DNA of 64,000 nucleotides from Steromphala cineraria (taxonomy: Eukaryota > Mollusca > Gastropoda > Trochida > Trochidae): the NCBI GenBank assembly GCA_916613615.1, contig OU744730.1, forward strand, positions 25,243,406-25,307,405. Reading direction: 5' to 3'. The notes beneath the pieces are model-generated. The model was not told the origin of the DNA. It saw nothing but the letters and a program-made list of their open reading frames with translations, and ran no database searches. Below are positions 49,858 to 62,715 of the stretch, piece by piece; the stretch's first letter is position 1; every line of letters begins with the position of its first letter. Made by a program: the position numbers and the translations under genes.

Positions 49858-50549
49858 GTAAGACAAAGTGCCAAAGTATTTTATTGAGTTGAGAAGCAAT
49901 ACTTTGATAGAATTTAGAAGTCCCTTTCCATTGTCAATGTTCAGGGAAATGTAGAGAAATGATAATTCTCAATCTCTACAAGTTTGCCCGAAAGGTTAAC
50001 TTTTTATGAACTTTTGTACCTGAAATCGTCACTATAGCAACATCTTATTTATCACAAAACATTAAAAATGCTTATCACAGGAAAATGATAAACTGTTTAA
50101 TCAATACGATAATCTTAAATATGATCAGGCAATAATAGAAATTATCTTATCTTTCCAAAAATAAATCGATGTCACATATTTCAAAACAGCAAAAACTCAA
50201 TCTTTGTTATAACATCTGTTGAAATATATTATCCTAAGCCTAGCATAGCCCCTGGACTGATTTAGACCATAATAACACCAATTACTTACCTGATTTTGAC
50301 TACTTCGTGACGTACTACAACATCACGGAGTTTGTTTAGCACACTGTTAATAATTTGCCAACATTGATTTTTTTCCCTTACGTGACTGACAGTTAGTTAA
50401 TGCTTTTCTTATGAGTTGAAAATAGAGTATTTAAAAGCAGATGATTTTGAAGAGCCAACTTATTCTTGATTATTATCAATGTCAATATCTTAGGTGTTAG
50501 AAATAAATGTTCGTTTGTAGCATTTGAGTGAAGTAGACAATTGCCTGTT

Positions 50550-50889
50550 TTAAAGGGGCATTAGCACGTTTTTGGGGAAAATAAAAGGTGATGTCAGGAA
50601 AGTGGAAATTAATGGTTCCAATTGAAAGACAATGTATATAAACTGAATAAAGCAGTAGTAATTCAAATATATAACGTAAAGTTCACCCATGCGATTGCTT
50701 TTTCTTACACAAAATGAATTAAAGGTGTTCACACAAAATGGCCGCCAATGGATTTTATATTAATCTTCATACTTTGTCATCTGACTACATAGATGATTGG
50801 CTTGTATAATGTGATATTTGACAATGTCAATAATCAGTAAAAAATTTAAGAATATAAAATTATCAAAAAACGTGCTACTGCCCCTTTAA
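50550..50889 (-). mobile_element. TTAA MITE family, full copy
   Basis: 340 bp from TTAAAGGGGCATTAGCACG to CGTGCTACTGCCCCTTTAA, lying in intron 1. A deletion near the right end removes the TACATTTAGC block. Confidence 0.93.
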
Positions 50890-51906
50890 TGTATGTTCAC
50901 CGAAGTCAAAACGTATTCTAGCTACATGTTTCAGGATCTGCATGTCACCCAAATAAAACAGAAACAGAACAGAAACCTGCAATTCATATGCAACAATATA
51001 ACAACCCTACGTACAACAAAAGCGTTCGATTGTGTATCATTATAGATAACAAATCTACCTAACACTGATTTCTTGAAAAATACAAAGTTATGTTGATAAA
51101 TAATATTCTAGATTTCTTCATCCCTGCAACTACAAGTAGTAATACTTGTATTCCATCGTCTATATGTAATTTGACCCTGTGAGTAATGCTGCTTACTTAA
51201 GCTTAACAGTTAGAAAAATGATCTTATTTTATCTGTAATATTTAAGATTAAGGTCAATCATTGTGCTTGTGTTTAGTACTGATTACAAAACAGAAATTCT
51301 ATAAATTTTTAAATGTAAGGATCATATGTTCTGCTATTAATTAAACATATTCTAGTTGATACTAAATGCTTTCCAGAGCTTTTCAGTAGTGGTCATTACT
51401 TCATTTTATATTCAAACGGTTATAGTAGAGCTTATTTATATTTGAACACTTGCATACGGGATATTGGTTTTGTCCAACCACAAAACGATAGATTCATATT
51501 TAACGTTTCGGTAGCTTGCTGGAAAAAAACGGGTTTTCTTTGGTATGCACATTATTGAAAAATTAAAATTCAAGCAATGCTAAATTTCTTATCTTAAACG
51601 TCTTGATAGTAAAAACCAAAAACAACGATTTTGGTGTATACTTATTCCTTAGTAAATGCTCAAGATCAGTTCATTATCTAAGGTGATTCCTTGCATACAC
51701 TGTCTATGCCCTTTGAAACGCGTTTTCCACCATAACCAAAACGTTAAATTAGTTCTGGTGTAAATCAAGTAAAGTATGTTAAAGAAGAAGGCTTCAAAGA
51801 GCAAACACATACTTGATTATCATCTATAGTCTATTACCTCTATGTTTTAAAAATAACTCAAGCGGTTACACATGTGCACTTGTTGAAGTGTCTACTGTTT
51901 CGTAAG

Positions 51907-52342
51907 TTACCGTATTTCCTCTAATACAACCCGGGCCTCCATTACAACCCGGGCCTCGAATATAACCCGGGGGGTAAGGGGGTGCTGACATTAATACAAC
52001 CCGGGCCTCGAATAGAACCCGGGGTCTCGAATAGAACCCGGGTCTAACATAAATACTGGTATAATATGTCGATAGTATATACTTCACGGAAAACGTATAT
52101 TGCAGGGATTGATACGGATTTTGATTAAAGAATGAATATCAACAGAAATGCCACGAGATATGTAGAACTAGATCAATAATTTTCCATGAAAACGCCATTC
52201 CTAGAAGATTTTGAAACGTCAATTCAGACCTGAAGAAATACAACCCGGCCTCCATTATAGCCCGGGCCTCGAATAGAACCCGGGGGGTAAGGGGGTACTG
52301 AACGAAATAGAACCCCGGGGTTGTATTCGAGGAAATACGGTA
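51907..52342 (+). mobile_element. Non-autonomous DNA transposon, CCGTATTTCC type
   Basis: The terminal inverted repeats are ACCGTATTTCCTCTAATAC and (right end) GTATTCGAGGAAATACGGT. The direct repeat TAAGTT overlaps or flanks both ends. Inside, AACCCGGGCCTCGAATA and its variants occur about eight times, mostly near the two ends and partly as inverse copies. There is no transposase frame. Subterminal repeats with short terminal inverted repeats fit a hAT-like element, but this is not proven. Confidence 0.8.
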
Positions 52343-52397
52343 AGTTGAAGTAGCACATACCTAATTTATCCACGTTAAGACCATCAACAACTCTTTG

Positions 52398-52619
52398 TTG
52401 TATGTCATAAGTTGTCTGCGATTATCGGCAGGCTATATACGAACTTCTGAACGCAAAATATGTATTCAACATAAATGAACTCTTCAGCGATTTTAATGGC
52501 GTAATTATTCACAAAATGCCTTTGCCTTATGCTGTATGTCATAAGTTGTCTGCGATTGTCGGCAGGCTACATACGAACTTCTAAACGCAAAATATGTATA
52601 CAACATAAATGAACTCTTT
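52398..52619 (+). repeat. Doubling of an 88-bp block, 134-bp period
   Basis: TGTATGTCATAAGTTGTCTG occurs at 52399 and 52533. Both copies run through GCAGGCTA, TACGAACTTCT and AACATAAATGAACTCTT. Between them sits the 34-bp block also found at 48254-48287. Confidence 0.85.
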
Positions 52620-54283
52620 CTGATATAGGTTATGCAAGTGTACCTGATTCTTGGTCACGGACTATGTAAGATACTGCTTTATTTCAATTTGACAATGTGG
52701 CGACACAATAGTACAACTTACATAAAAGTGTTGAACGCAGGATACAGTTATTGACATTGACATACAAGTATCAGAGTTATGCTTAAACAATCAACCATCG
52801 TGGGTTCTGTAGTGGCTTATACCATTTCGTGATTGAGATTGTACACATCAGATACTTTTCACTTACTCATCCTGTGAGGAGAAATGGGTGAGTTGGTTAA
52901 CTGCTGATGCGATCAGTGCCTGTGGTGTCGCCTTTGTGTGTGTGTTGAACACAACAATTTGTCATTGTGCAGATATGTGTCATATTGCAGTAAAGAATAA
53001 CATTGTTGTACATTTCTGGATCCATTTTGGTATGTCGTTCAATGCATTGTTAAATCCAAAATTGACCTTTTCCAATACCAAATATACATCGCAACCTATT
53101 AAGATTGAAAACTCCACAGTCCTTTTATTGCTAATACAGCGTATTGATAGTCGAGTTTGTGATAGCCAACACCTTAATGATATTTAGATAGCTCAAAGTC
53201 ATCAAATACACATCAAGTAAGCTGATAGATACAACAATGTATACCCTGAGGGGATTTTTATCCCATTTGAGAGAGTGTTTGTAGACTAAATGCATTACTG
53301 AACAATCCACAAGCATAATCTCTTAAACAAGCCACTGATTGGATCTGTAACCTTTAATAGCCCCTAGCAACGAGGTTTACTTTATGTAATCGCTCTATAC
53401 CGTAAATCAATGAAAGCTTTGTGGAGCTCAAGTCACCTGTAAAACGAACTTTATCTTATTCTGTATCAAATACTACCAGGGGTTTATCTGATTGTGTTAC
53501 ATCTGATTAGATGTATGTTGCATAATATCGATGCTATAACCCAGGATGTTATCGGCATGCATGTGTTTGATAGTCACTTCGTCAAGCATTTACTGTCCAT
53601 TTAAAATAACTAAAAAACTATGTCTAATGTACCTTATAGGACGTCAACAAGGTCACAAATATGTCCTGGCATGAAGTCACCTTCTCCTCAATGGAACGTG
53701 TATTTTTACCTAATTTGACATGCAATATCCATGTATTATTCGAGGACTAGTCTTTGCTTCCATAATTGTGCTTCAAATTTGTTGTCTTGATGTATCTGTT
53801 GGTAACCAAATAATCGAAGTTTCCGACACAGAATAGATACGACGATTATATTTCTAAAGTGATTTAATCCACATGTACATCTGTATGAAACGTATTTCTG
53901 ATTCCAAAGAATGCATAGAATCTACCAACATATCAAATATTACATAATACCAAAAGTTCCAAATGGAATGATGACCGTTTCCATAGCAATGTCTAAGACA
54001 ATGTGCAATACATTTAACAAAGCAAAAATAGTTTCTGTAGCATTGTGTTAGACACGACTATAAGTGTAATGTTCTTTAGCTGTAATCGAATTACAAAACT
54101 GGTGACGTTAATGGTGATACAAACGTCTTTCACTAATATTGTTATTTCAAGCTAACAATAGTCATGTTAAGTACTACATTTAACATTTTGTGTTAGTTAA
54201 TAGAGATATTTGACTATCATGTATATGATATGGTACTACCTGATACGAATTCACATGTTTTATCAAATATGATCACTATTTTC

Positions 54284-54764
54284 TAGAGGCGACTATTGAC
54301 CATGTTGGGACTATTGCGATAGCGATTGTCTATTGCAACCTACTATTGCAATAACGATAGACTATTGTGAGCCACTATTGCGATAACTATTGCGATAGTG
54401 TTGGATCTTAAGAAAATTCAAAATTAGCTAGAATATTCATAATCTTTATTATATTAATGTAATTGCTGAAAGTAATATGCGCCAAAATCTCTGATAAAAT
54501 CATGAATCATTTTTCACTCTAGCAAATGACTTCCTCACTCTAATATCACATCTGTCCTCATTCGAGAATGAATAATTTCAACTAATCGGCAGAAAAATGA
54601 GTAACTATTTCCAAATTTAGCGGAACATTACACTTTCGATACTATCGATAGTTAACCTTACTATTGCGATAACGATAGTCTTTTTGTGTTTCCTATCGAT
54701 AGTGTACTATTGCCAAGCTAACTATCGCGATATATCGATAGTTTGATGTATTGTTACACCCCTA
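54284..54764 (+). mobile_element. hAT-like MITE with TATCGATAG subrepeats
   Basis: The element is flanked by a perfect 8-bp duplication, CTATTTTC at 54276-54283 and 54765-54772. The terminal repeats are short and worn (TAGAGGCG against TAGGGGTG in inverse). Subterminal zones are full of ACTATTGCGATA and ACTATCGATAG repeats in both orientations. An 8-bp target duplication and an AGGGGTGTAAC end are typical of hAT elements. There is no coding sequence. Confidence 0.8.
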
Positions 54765-54793
54765 CTATTTTCCATACAGGCATGGTGTGTTAC

Positions 54794-55122
54794 TTAAAGG
54801 GGCAGTAGCACGTTTTTAGGGGGAATATAAGGTGTTGTCAGGAAAATGAAAATAAATGGTTCCAATTGAAAGACAATTTATTTAGACCAAGTGAAACAGC
54901 AATAAATCAAATATATAATGAAAAATGAATTTAAGGTGTTCACACAATAATGGCCTTTATGTGAATCTTTATAATTTGTTCTCTGGCTATGGATGATTTG
55001 TTTGTGTAATGAGATTTTGGACCCTATCAAAATTTAGCATTTATGTACAATTATCAGTGAGAAAATGAAAATATAAAACTTTCCAAAATTGTTTTTCAAA
55101 ATACGTGCTACTGCCCATTTAA
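54794..55122 (-). mobile_element. TTAA MITE family, worn copy
   Basis: 329 bp from TTAAAGGGGCAGTAGCACG to CGTGCTACTGCCCATTTAA. The ACACAAAATGGCCGCC centre is partly deleted. It lies only 22 bp right of the target duplication of the hAT-like element. Confidence 0.9.
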
Positions 55123-55827
55123 CTAGACCGGTACCCCAATCAAGCCACTATCTTTATGATTAATTCTTATAAATATTTCTGAAACTTCCTTAATTAGTCA
55201 TTGTTGAGTATTCCGTATGAAAGCAACATTTCAAAAATTAAGTGGACAATTGAACTGGAATTGTACGTAATATTTGCTTCAAAATAATTATCCAGTTACA
55301 TCACCTTACAATTGTCAAAAAAAGGATATGTCAAACATGACGTCAAATTTTATGTTCTTACATTTGCTAAAATGTATTTCATACGTCATTATAGCTACTG
55401 AATATAAATCCTGAAATGATAAACTTTGCTACAAATATAATAGGGTAGTAAACATGACGTCACATCTAGACGCATGTGCAACAACTGTGGTTATCTAATG
55501 GAACAAGTTTGAGGTGTGAAGATCTAGAAGCCACTAGAAGTCACACTATCCCATAGAGGGTTGTAATTAAATCTCGACGCTTCAGGGAATCAATCGAAAT
55601 CCTTGTACTTTGATTAAACACGCTTACTTTAAATAAATAATCTTTCTTGGATGACAGAATGAAGAGACCATTGATTCACCTAATCATTTATTTAGTTACA
55701 GTTTGTACCAGATATTAGATTCGTTCCTTTAACGAAGCTTGAAATTTTACTTGTCGCAAAACATAATTTCGAGATATAGTGTTTTAACGTATAAGAGTTG
55801 AGAATACTTGAACATACTACTACGCTT

Positions 55828-56188
55828 GCATTCGCTCCCCACAGAGGCAGATCAAGACAAGAAATGTTGATACAGCCTCTGTTCCATTACGCCGAAACCC
55901 GTGGGATCCGACTGTTTCCCCTGGCGGGAAAAAATTGCACCACAATCCATTTGAATTTCTTTACCAAATGACAACGCTTCTCGCATGGAAAGGGTGGTTC
56001 ATATCACAATGCTTCTTCCATGGTTCAGTAGCCAAAATGATGATTTAAGAAGAACGTCCCTGATTGCACAACTAAGTTTGATTGCCTCCAATCAGGCATC
56101 TCCCATTCTATCTCACAAAGTCGGCGTAATAGAACAGAGGCTGTATCAACATTTAATGACTTGATCTGCCTCTGTGGGGAGAGAATGC
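55828..56188 (+). mobile_element. 361-bp element with 67-bp terminal inverted repeats
   Basis: The left arm is GCATTCGCTCCCCACAGAGG onward and includes TGTTGATACAGCCTCTGTTC. The right arm in inverse is GCATTCTCTCCCCACAGAGG onward. About 61 of 67 positions match. A direct repeat ACGCTT lies at 55822-55827 and 56190-56195, off by one base, and is a probable 5-6 bp target duplication. There is no transposase. The superfamily is unknown. Confidence 0.8.
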
Positions 56189-57190
56189 AACGCTTGACAA
56201 TAAACCACAACCTCTACGTATGTCATCTTTTTTATTTCTTATTCATATTTAACCTATGATTTGTAAATGTTTACTTTTAAATTACAATATATATCAAAAT
56301 AACAGAAGACAGACAAAACACTAAAACCCTATCTAACGCTTTATGACATAATAACATGCCTTATGAATGCCTTGACCTTGCATTGTAACGAGGCCCTTGA
56401 CCCCCCATGATATTCATATCAATAATACATTACACCAACTTAAACATAACAGAGCAGTGTACATACAAGTTTGATAGTCATAAATGTTCTTAGTACATTG
56501 AATTGATGGTGTCTGTTAATATGACTGGAATCTCAGAACGAAAATCCGATAAATCCCAATCACGCTGTTATTAGTGCAGTGATTGGAAATAGCAAAGTAG
56601 CAAATCTCATGTTTGCCTTCTATATCTTCACACATTTGAAAGTCTTGATCTAACCTCTGTTGAATTCAATCATATTTGATTGTGCAATCAGCGACGCTGT
56701 TTCAAAAGAACGCCTTTTAAAGTCTCAGTAATTTCCGTATGCTTCAGCAAAATTAGAATTATTTCCGAATATGTATTTGCACTTCACTCTTCTTGACAAC
56801 TAGCGCACACGTGATTTGGCGACTGAATCATAACAAGTACAACAAGTAAACCCTCCATGTAAGAAGTGTTTTCATTGGCTCAAATTTCTCAAGTCTTACC
56901 ACCTATGTACAATTGCTAGAAACAAGGGGATCGGTCTTAAACAAGGAATATGATCATGATTTTATATATGCTGGATCTACCTCTGTTATCAAATACTGTA
57001 CACATCGCTGTATAAGTATTTGAAGTAACACAATGATGTTAAGACTAAAATTTAGTCTTTGAAACATTTAAGATAATTAATGTACCTTCATTTTAATTTT
57101 TTTTATTGAGGCTTTTCATTTCATACATTCGGTCAATCTAGACTTGCAGAATTAGGACCTAGTCTGTATAAAGGCTCCTATATAATACAG

Positions 57191-57591
57191 TCATGAAGCA
57201 TGACTAAATGATGTTGTCACTGACCTAAACTCAGTTGTGTTGATGAGTTCAGTCAACCCTGGAGATAACACATGTGTTACCGTGTTATTCATGTCACTAC
57301 CTGTGGTCCTTGATGTTCGACAAGCTGTTGAATCACCTGGTACTAGATATATACCATCGACAGTTGATTGATGACTCATATATGTACAGTTTTTGGAGAA
57401 TTTCAGAATATGACAAACCTATCTGAAAGAAATATTCCATCGCCATTTGACTGAAACATGTAATGTTTTTGAGGATTATTGGGGAATATGATAAACCCAT
57501 ACGTTAAGAAAAGACAAAATAGCAACAAGAAACTTAGTTTCACCAAAAACTTAAATCTGTGTTTTGTTGTTTGATAAATATATTGAAACAA
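57191..57591 (-). pseudogene. Possible decayed protein-coding repeat
   Basis: On the minus strand two adjacent segments translate to similar strings. One has FIIFPNNPQ then SNGDGIFLS. The other has FVIF, a stop, NSPK, then (one frame over) STVDGIYLV. The last 62 codons (57379-57191) form an open frame rich in Ser and Thr. The period is about 110 bp. The stops and the frame change suggest decay, or the likeness may be that of a plain DNA tandem repeat. I recognise no family. Confidence 0.25.
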
Positions 57592-57608
57592 GCAAGTCTT
57601 GTTCTTAG

Positions 57609-58166
57609 CAATCTAAATAAATTTAGATCAACAGGTTTAATATATTTGGTCATACTGTTGATCTAAGATAAACCAGTGTGAGAGGTCGTCCCGGTGACCT
57701 TTCGTATGCAAATAACGAATTCGCGATTTGATCAATCAAATTCGACGTCACAAACAGTTCATAGTTGCTCATTCAATGTGTGAACGGAAGAAACATATGA
57801 TAGCTTATGACCTGTTCTCAATAACAGTGTGCATTGTGAAAAATGGATCTTGTTTTTGATACTGATAATAAAAATATCAGTAGGGTAGCTTTATTTTGGT
57901 TGTATGAAACATTTTAGATTTATGATTGACAAAAAAAAATCACTATTTTTAAATTATTTGGATGGAAACGAAAGAAATTAGTACAAACGAGTTTGATAAA
58001 ATAGAAGTTTCATGTACCTCCCCTTGCATGAGGATTTTCGTAAATATTGACATTTATCATGCTCTAACTTTGTGATTATTTTTCGCCACGTTAGTATCTG
58101 TGCGATGTGCAATCATCAACAGTATAACCAAATATAAAACCTGTTGATCTAAATTTATTTAGATTG
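57609..58166 (+). mobile_element. MULE-like non-autonomous element
   Basis: This 558-bp element has long terminal inverted repeats. CAATCTAAATAAATTTAGAT leads both arms; about 30 bp are perfect and about 55 bp near-perfect. A perfect 9-bp target duplication, TGTTCTTAG, lies at 57600-57608 and 58167-58175. Long inverted repeats with a 9-bp duplication are the known signature of Mutator-like elements. No transposase frame is present. It lies inside intron 1. Confidence 0.88.
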
Positions 58167-59359
58167 TGTTCTTAGTTATACCTCAGTGTCAAATGTGTCC
58201 AAATATAAATAATATTCATAATGAGACAGGATGAAAGGTTATGTTACATGATATCGATTCGTGTATGTGAAAGTTACAAAAAGTCAACAATTAATTAAAA
58301 TAGCAATTCACATAATGAATACACACGTCTAGAATTGAAATATTTTATCTCAATTTTGTTTAATGCCGGTGAAATGAAACTAACTTCTTACAATATATCT
58401 AATCTTATGGAGCCAACTCAATGCAAATCATCGCTGAATAATTCTTAATAATAGTCCTTAAGATGATTTTATTGTTTCTTGAAATGTGAACGTCAAAGAA
58501 AAGAATAATCTTAATCACTAGTTTTCCAACCCGAGACTATAGTCCTGCCAATGACTGCTGGTTGTTAATTTTAACTTAAGACACAACTTAACCAATTTGC
58601 ATTTATGTGATCTTTGTTTTCCTGTCAATATCAGCATGACGAATTCACTCATTGCAATACCGAAGGTTAGTTATAAAGTACGTGTTCTGGAATAGTTCAG
58701 AATCTCCAGCTTCCCAAAGGCCTTTAAAATATACACAGAAAAATTTATTTCATATTCATGTAAATGCTGAGAAACAGAGAAACTAATTAAGTATTAAGTA
58801 TTTGAAAGGCATTTAGGAGTTCTATTCATAACAGCAAGATTTTTAGATAACAACTCATTTGCTGTGAAAATCATGACGTCACGCAGTATACGCTTACTTC
58901 TTCATCAGGCAGGATCAAATATCTTGCTGTTCTGAGTAAGACTGGATTAAAAATCTCAATATCCCAAGGTAATTTGTCCAGTATACATTAAGCATATAAA
59001 CCGCATTACATATACCATTACATACCACATTTACAAATACTGATTCTGTACGGTGTAACCTTTTCAACCTTTTCTTTACTCCCAGACATCGGTGTTGATG
59101 AAGATGAGTGTTAGCGCTTAATGATGGACCAAAGTCGTCGTCGTCACGTGCCAAACCTTCTAAATGTCATATTTGTCAAGATGACTATTAGTAGTTATTG
59201 ATTATAGATAAACGTGCTGTCTCGATGATGGAAGCCACTCAAAGAACAATTAATACCAAAGTTCAGAGTATTTAGTTCTAGCCTCATTATCAAGCAGAGT
59301 TGTACGGGTAATCTGTTTCTTGTGAAGATCTTTATGATAGGATTCCAACCTTCTTATCA

Positions 59360-59580
59360 TGACGCTCCCTAATAACAAAGATTTTACCTTTCTGATGATG
59401 AAGTTTCCGAATTTCACAGATTTTACCTTTCTGATGATGAAGCTTCCAAATTTCAAAGATTTTACCTTTCTGGTGATAAAGCTTCAAAATTTCAAAGATT
59501 TTACCTTTCTGATGATAAACCTTTAACATTTCAAAGATTTTACCATTCTTATGATGACGCTTTCAAATTTTAAAGTTTGA
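59360..59580 (+). repeat. 39-bp tandem repeat, about five units
   Basis: The unit begins GATTTTACCTTTCTGATGAT and continues GAAGCTTCCAAATTTCAAA, with variants. As 39 is divisible by three, overlapping minus-strand frames stay open (repeats of KLHHQKGKIFEI). These are probably incidental. Confidence 0.85.
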
Positions 59581-59903
59581 GGAGGTAAATCTTGAGCTTA
59601 TGTAAAATGTAAGTTTTTACCGACATGATATTATCGATATTTCTATGTATCCATAAATCTGTGGATCCAAGAATGTCTCTCTTAAACAGTTATCATAGCA
59701 CCAACTTTGATCTATATATGATATATCTAACTTTACAATAGTGTTTTATTGCTTGCCTTCTAACCTATTGTTTTCGAAAAGTCTTTACTATTTCTTGGGG
59801 ATATTTTCAGAGAAACCTTTAGAAAAGTATGATATCAATGCATAAGTCATTTTTGTTAATTGTAAAAATAAACCACTTCCAGGTAAAAAAGATGACAATA
59901 AAA

Positions 59904-60250
59904 TTAAAGGAGAAGTACACGTTTTTAAGGTGAATATAAGGTGATGTCAAGAAAATGAATATAAATGGTTCCAATTGAAAAGATAATGTATTTAAACTAA
60001 ATAAAGCAGTAATAAATCCAAAATGTAATGTGAGGTTCAGGCATGGGATTCCATTTCTTACACAAAATTAATTAAAGGTTTTTACATAAAATGGCCGCCA
60101 ATGGACTTTATGTGAATCTCTATGATTTGTTCTGGATAATTGGTTTATGTATTGAGATTTGGACACTAATACATTTAGCTTTAACGTACAATTATCAGTG
60201 AAAACTTTACAATATACATTTTTAAAAAAAACGTGCAGCTGCCCCTTTAA
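59904..60250 (-). mobile_element. TTAA MITE family, worn copy
   Basis: This begins TTAAAGGAGAAGTACACG and ends CGTGCAGCTGCCCCTTTAA. It is in reverse orientation, in intron 1. Confidence 0.9.
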
Positions 60251-61360
60251 AAATTCTTTACCATCATTCTGTTAAAATAAATCAGATTATACCCTAAACA
60301 TTAAAAAATATAAAAAAACACGAAAGAGGTCAAAATATTTCAATAACTTCAAGGTCACGAATACCGTGACCTCAAATTCCTCACCCAGCGTAATAGATTT
60401 TTTGTGTAATTGTCTCTATTTTACTTGGTGTAAAATGCCATCGCCACATTAAATCAATCTCGCCGAATATAGATTGCAGAAGGACCAATGCATTTCCTGT
60501 AATGACAGCTTAGTTCTTCGACTCGTCTACTTCGCAATTTCTACTTTTCAAACTTGCAATTTCTCTGGAAACAGCACTTTCTTCAATTGCTGTAATTTGA
60601 CTACTGTACTTTATTTAGTCCATCCATCAGGCATATGTTGGGAGGTTAACGTCAGACCCTCTATTGATTGGGTCTCCAGTCCAGACAAACAGATCGTTAA
60701 TATCAATAAGGGCAGGTCGAAGTAATGGAGAACATATTCTTCAGGCTCTCTGTCAGCTCGAGGTTCCGTCTGTCAGACTCCAAATCAAATTACTTGTCTG
60801 TATAACCACCAATCCGAGAAACTATTGGACAATAATGACTTTCTCGCCTTTACATTAGTGTTTGATTGCTTGCCTTCAATGCTCGGGGAGTTAAAGAAAT
60901 GGCTTGATATAGGAATTTATTTCGGGTAGAAATTTTTAGCATACCTAAATTTGCTCAGATTATATATTTGTACATTTTGGTAATCTTAAAATAGTAAATA
61001 ATCATATCGTATTGTATTCTGTATTTTTAGCAATTTAAAGGCAATGAGGTTTATAGTTTTATTTTTCAGAAGTTTAATTTTTAACATTTGAATAATAATT
61101 CCTTTTAATAACATTTGAATAATAATTCAATGTTTATTTTCTGACTTTAATGTTAAGTGAGAGTATATCATTGTACAAACAGACCAAACTAAATATCTTA
61201 GTGTGTTCCACCTAAATGTTTGTGTATTTGTTCAACGTATACCTATACATAATATGGCTCGGAGAGACATTCGTTTTGTAATATGTTACACGTGTACGTT
61301 ACCTTTAGGCTTACGTATCATATAGCATATCAATATAAATATCATTATAAGTGAGTGACA

Positions 61361-61695
61361 TTAAAGGGGCAGTAGCACGTTTTTGATAATTTTATATTTC
61401 AATTTTTCACTGATAATTGTAAGTTATTGCTAAATGTATTATTATTGACAGTGTCAATCTCATTACACTGGCCAATCATCCATAGTCAGAGGACAAAGTA
61501 TGACGATTCACATGAATTCCATTGACGGCCATTTTGTGTGAACACCTTTAATTCATTTTGTGTAAGAAAAAGGAATAGCATGGCTCAACTTTACGTTATA
61601 TATTTGAATTATTACTGCTCCATTTAGTTTAAATACATTGTCTTTCAATAAATACATTTTACTTTTCATTTTCCTGACATCAACTGGCCCTTTAT
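61361..61695 (+). mobile_element. TTAA MITE family, right end damaged
   Basis: It has an intact left end, TTAAAGGGGCAGTAGCACG. At the right, the sequence from CCTGACATCA jumps to ACTGGCCCTTTATT, so most of the right terminal repeat is deleted. Confidence 0.88.
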
Positions 61696-62013
61696 TAAAC
61701 AATTATTAGTTTCAGTATCATGGCAACAATAATTATTATTTTTAAATACAAAATAAAAAGGCTGTTAATGTTGGAAGATTAGCAGGTGGTCACATAACAA
61801 TTACGTTACCTTATAATGTGCATATGGTTAACGCTAAGTTGATGTGTTTTCTTCATGCTGAAATAGAAATTGGTTTCGCCTATTTCAACCGTTCAATCTA
61901 TCACATTCAATTGACAGTTGAAGAAATTTTGGAATAGCCTTAAGATGAGTGAGATGAAATCCAGACGCACAACAGAGGGGACAGCTGAAAACATCTTACC
62001 TAATTACATGCAT

Positions 62014-62503
62014 TTACTAAAGTGACACAGAGTATCTTTCTTAAAATTTTATTTGGTTTTGATAAGCTACAAAATATCTTGCTAATTGAAGTTCATATCT
62101 CATCACTGGATTTGCAAATATATCCATTTATGCATAATATATCTAAAATGCTTGATTTCATGGAAAAATCAAGAAAACGTCTGAAATACGTAAATTTTGC
62201 AACCAATTAATCAACCTATTAGTTACAATACCTAATAAACACTATAGAATCGAATATTATCTTCCTGTCAGCTTATGACAAGGTTTCAAAATTACGTTTG
62301 GCGAATTTGCGCGCGCCACTCGAGCCAAATTGTCCCGTTTTCGATCAAAATCCCGACTTTAAATGGCCGTATTTTCGTTCTAATGTACTGATTGACCTTT
62401 AACTTGTTATTTTCAGTAACAGTTAGTGGTTCCCGATGTAATAACATCGATTTCAAAATTTGACATATGTGATCCTATCAACATACTCTGTGTCTCTTTA
62501 AGG
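62014..62503 (-). mobile_element. MITE, ACACAGAGTAT-ended family, copy 2
   Basis: The left end is CTAAAGTGACACAGAGTATC and the right end ATACTCTGTGTCTCTTTAAG. It matches 1277-1713 in inverse orientation, including GCGAATTTGCGCGCGCCACT and TTCAGTAACAGTTAGTGG. It is about 50 bp longer than copy 1 because of extra sequence in its left third. Confidence 0.8.
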
Positions 62504-62715
62504 AGTTCCATGGTATGTTTCTTTAAATTATGTTTAACTACCCTGTTACAGCAAATATATCTTCACACCAGAGAGACAAAATTCATATACATTCAAAGAA
62601 CCTTTCCAATATTGACTTCTGTGATATTTGCAAAACTTAACAAATGTAGATCTTGTAACTAAAGTGACAACATTGCAAAACGTGTTAATTGAATTTTCCC
62701 CCAAGTTTTCGTTGT

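Noticed and set aside
59250..59529. Lys-rich repetitive minus-strand frames
   Set aside because: They arise from the 39-bp tandem repeat, whose period is divisible by three.
60474..60858. Two overlapping plus-strand frames in intron 1
   Set aside because: Cys-rich strings looked protein-like at first, but no motif, no acceptor or donor in frame, and no repeat partner.
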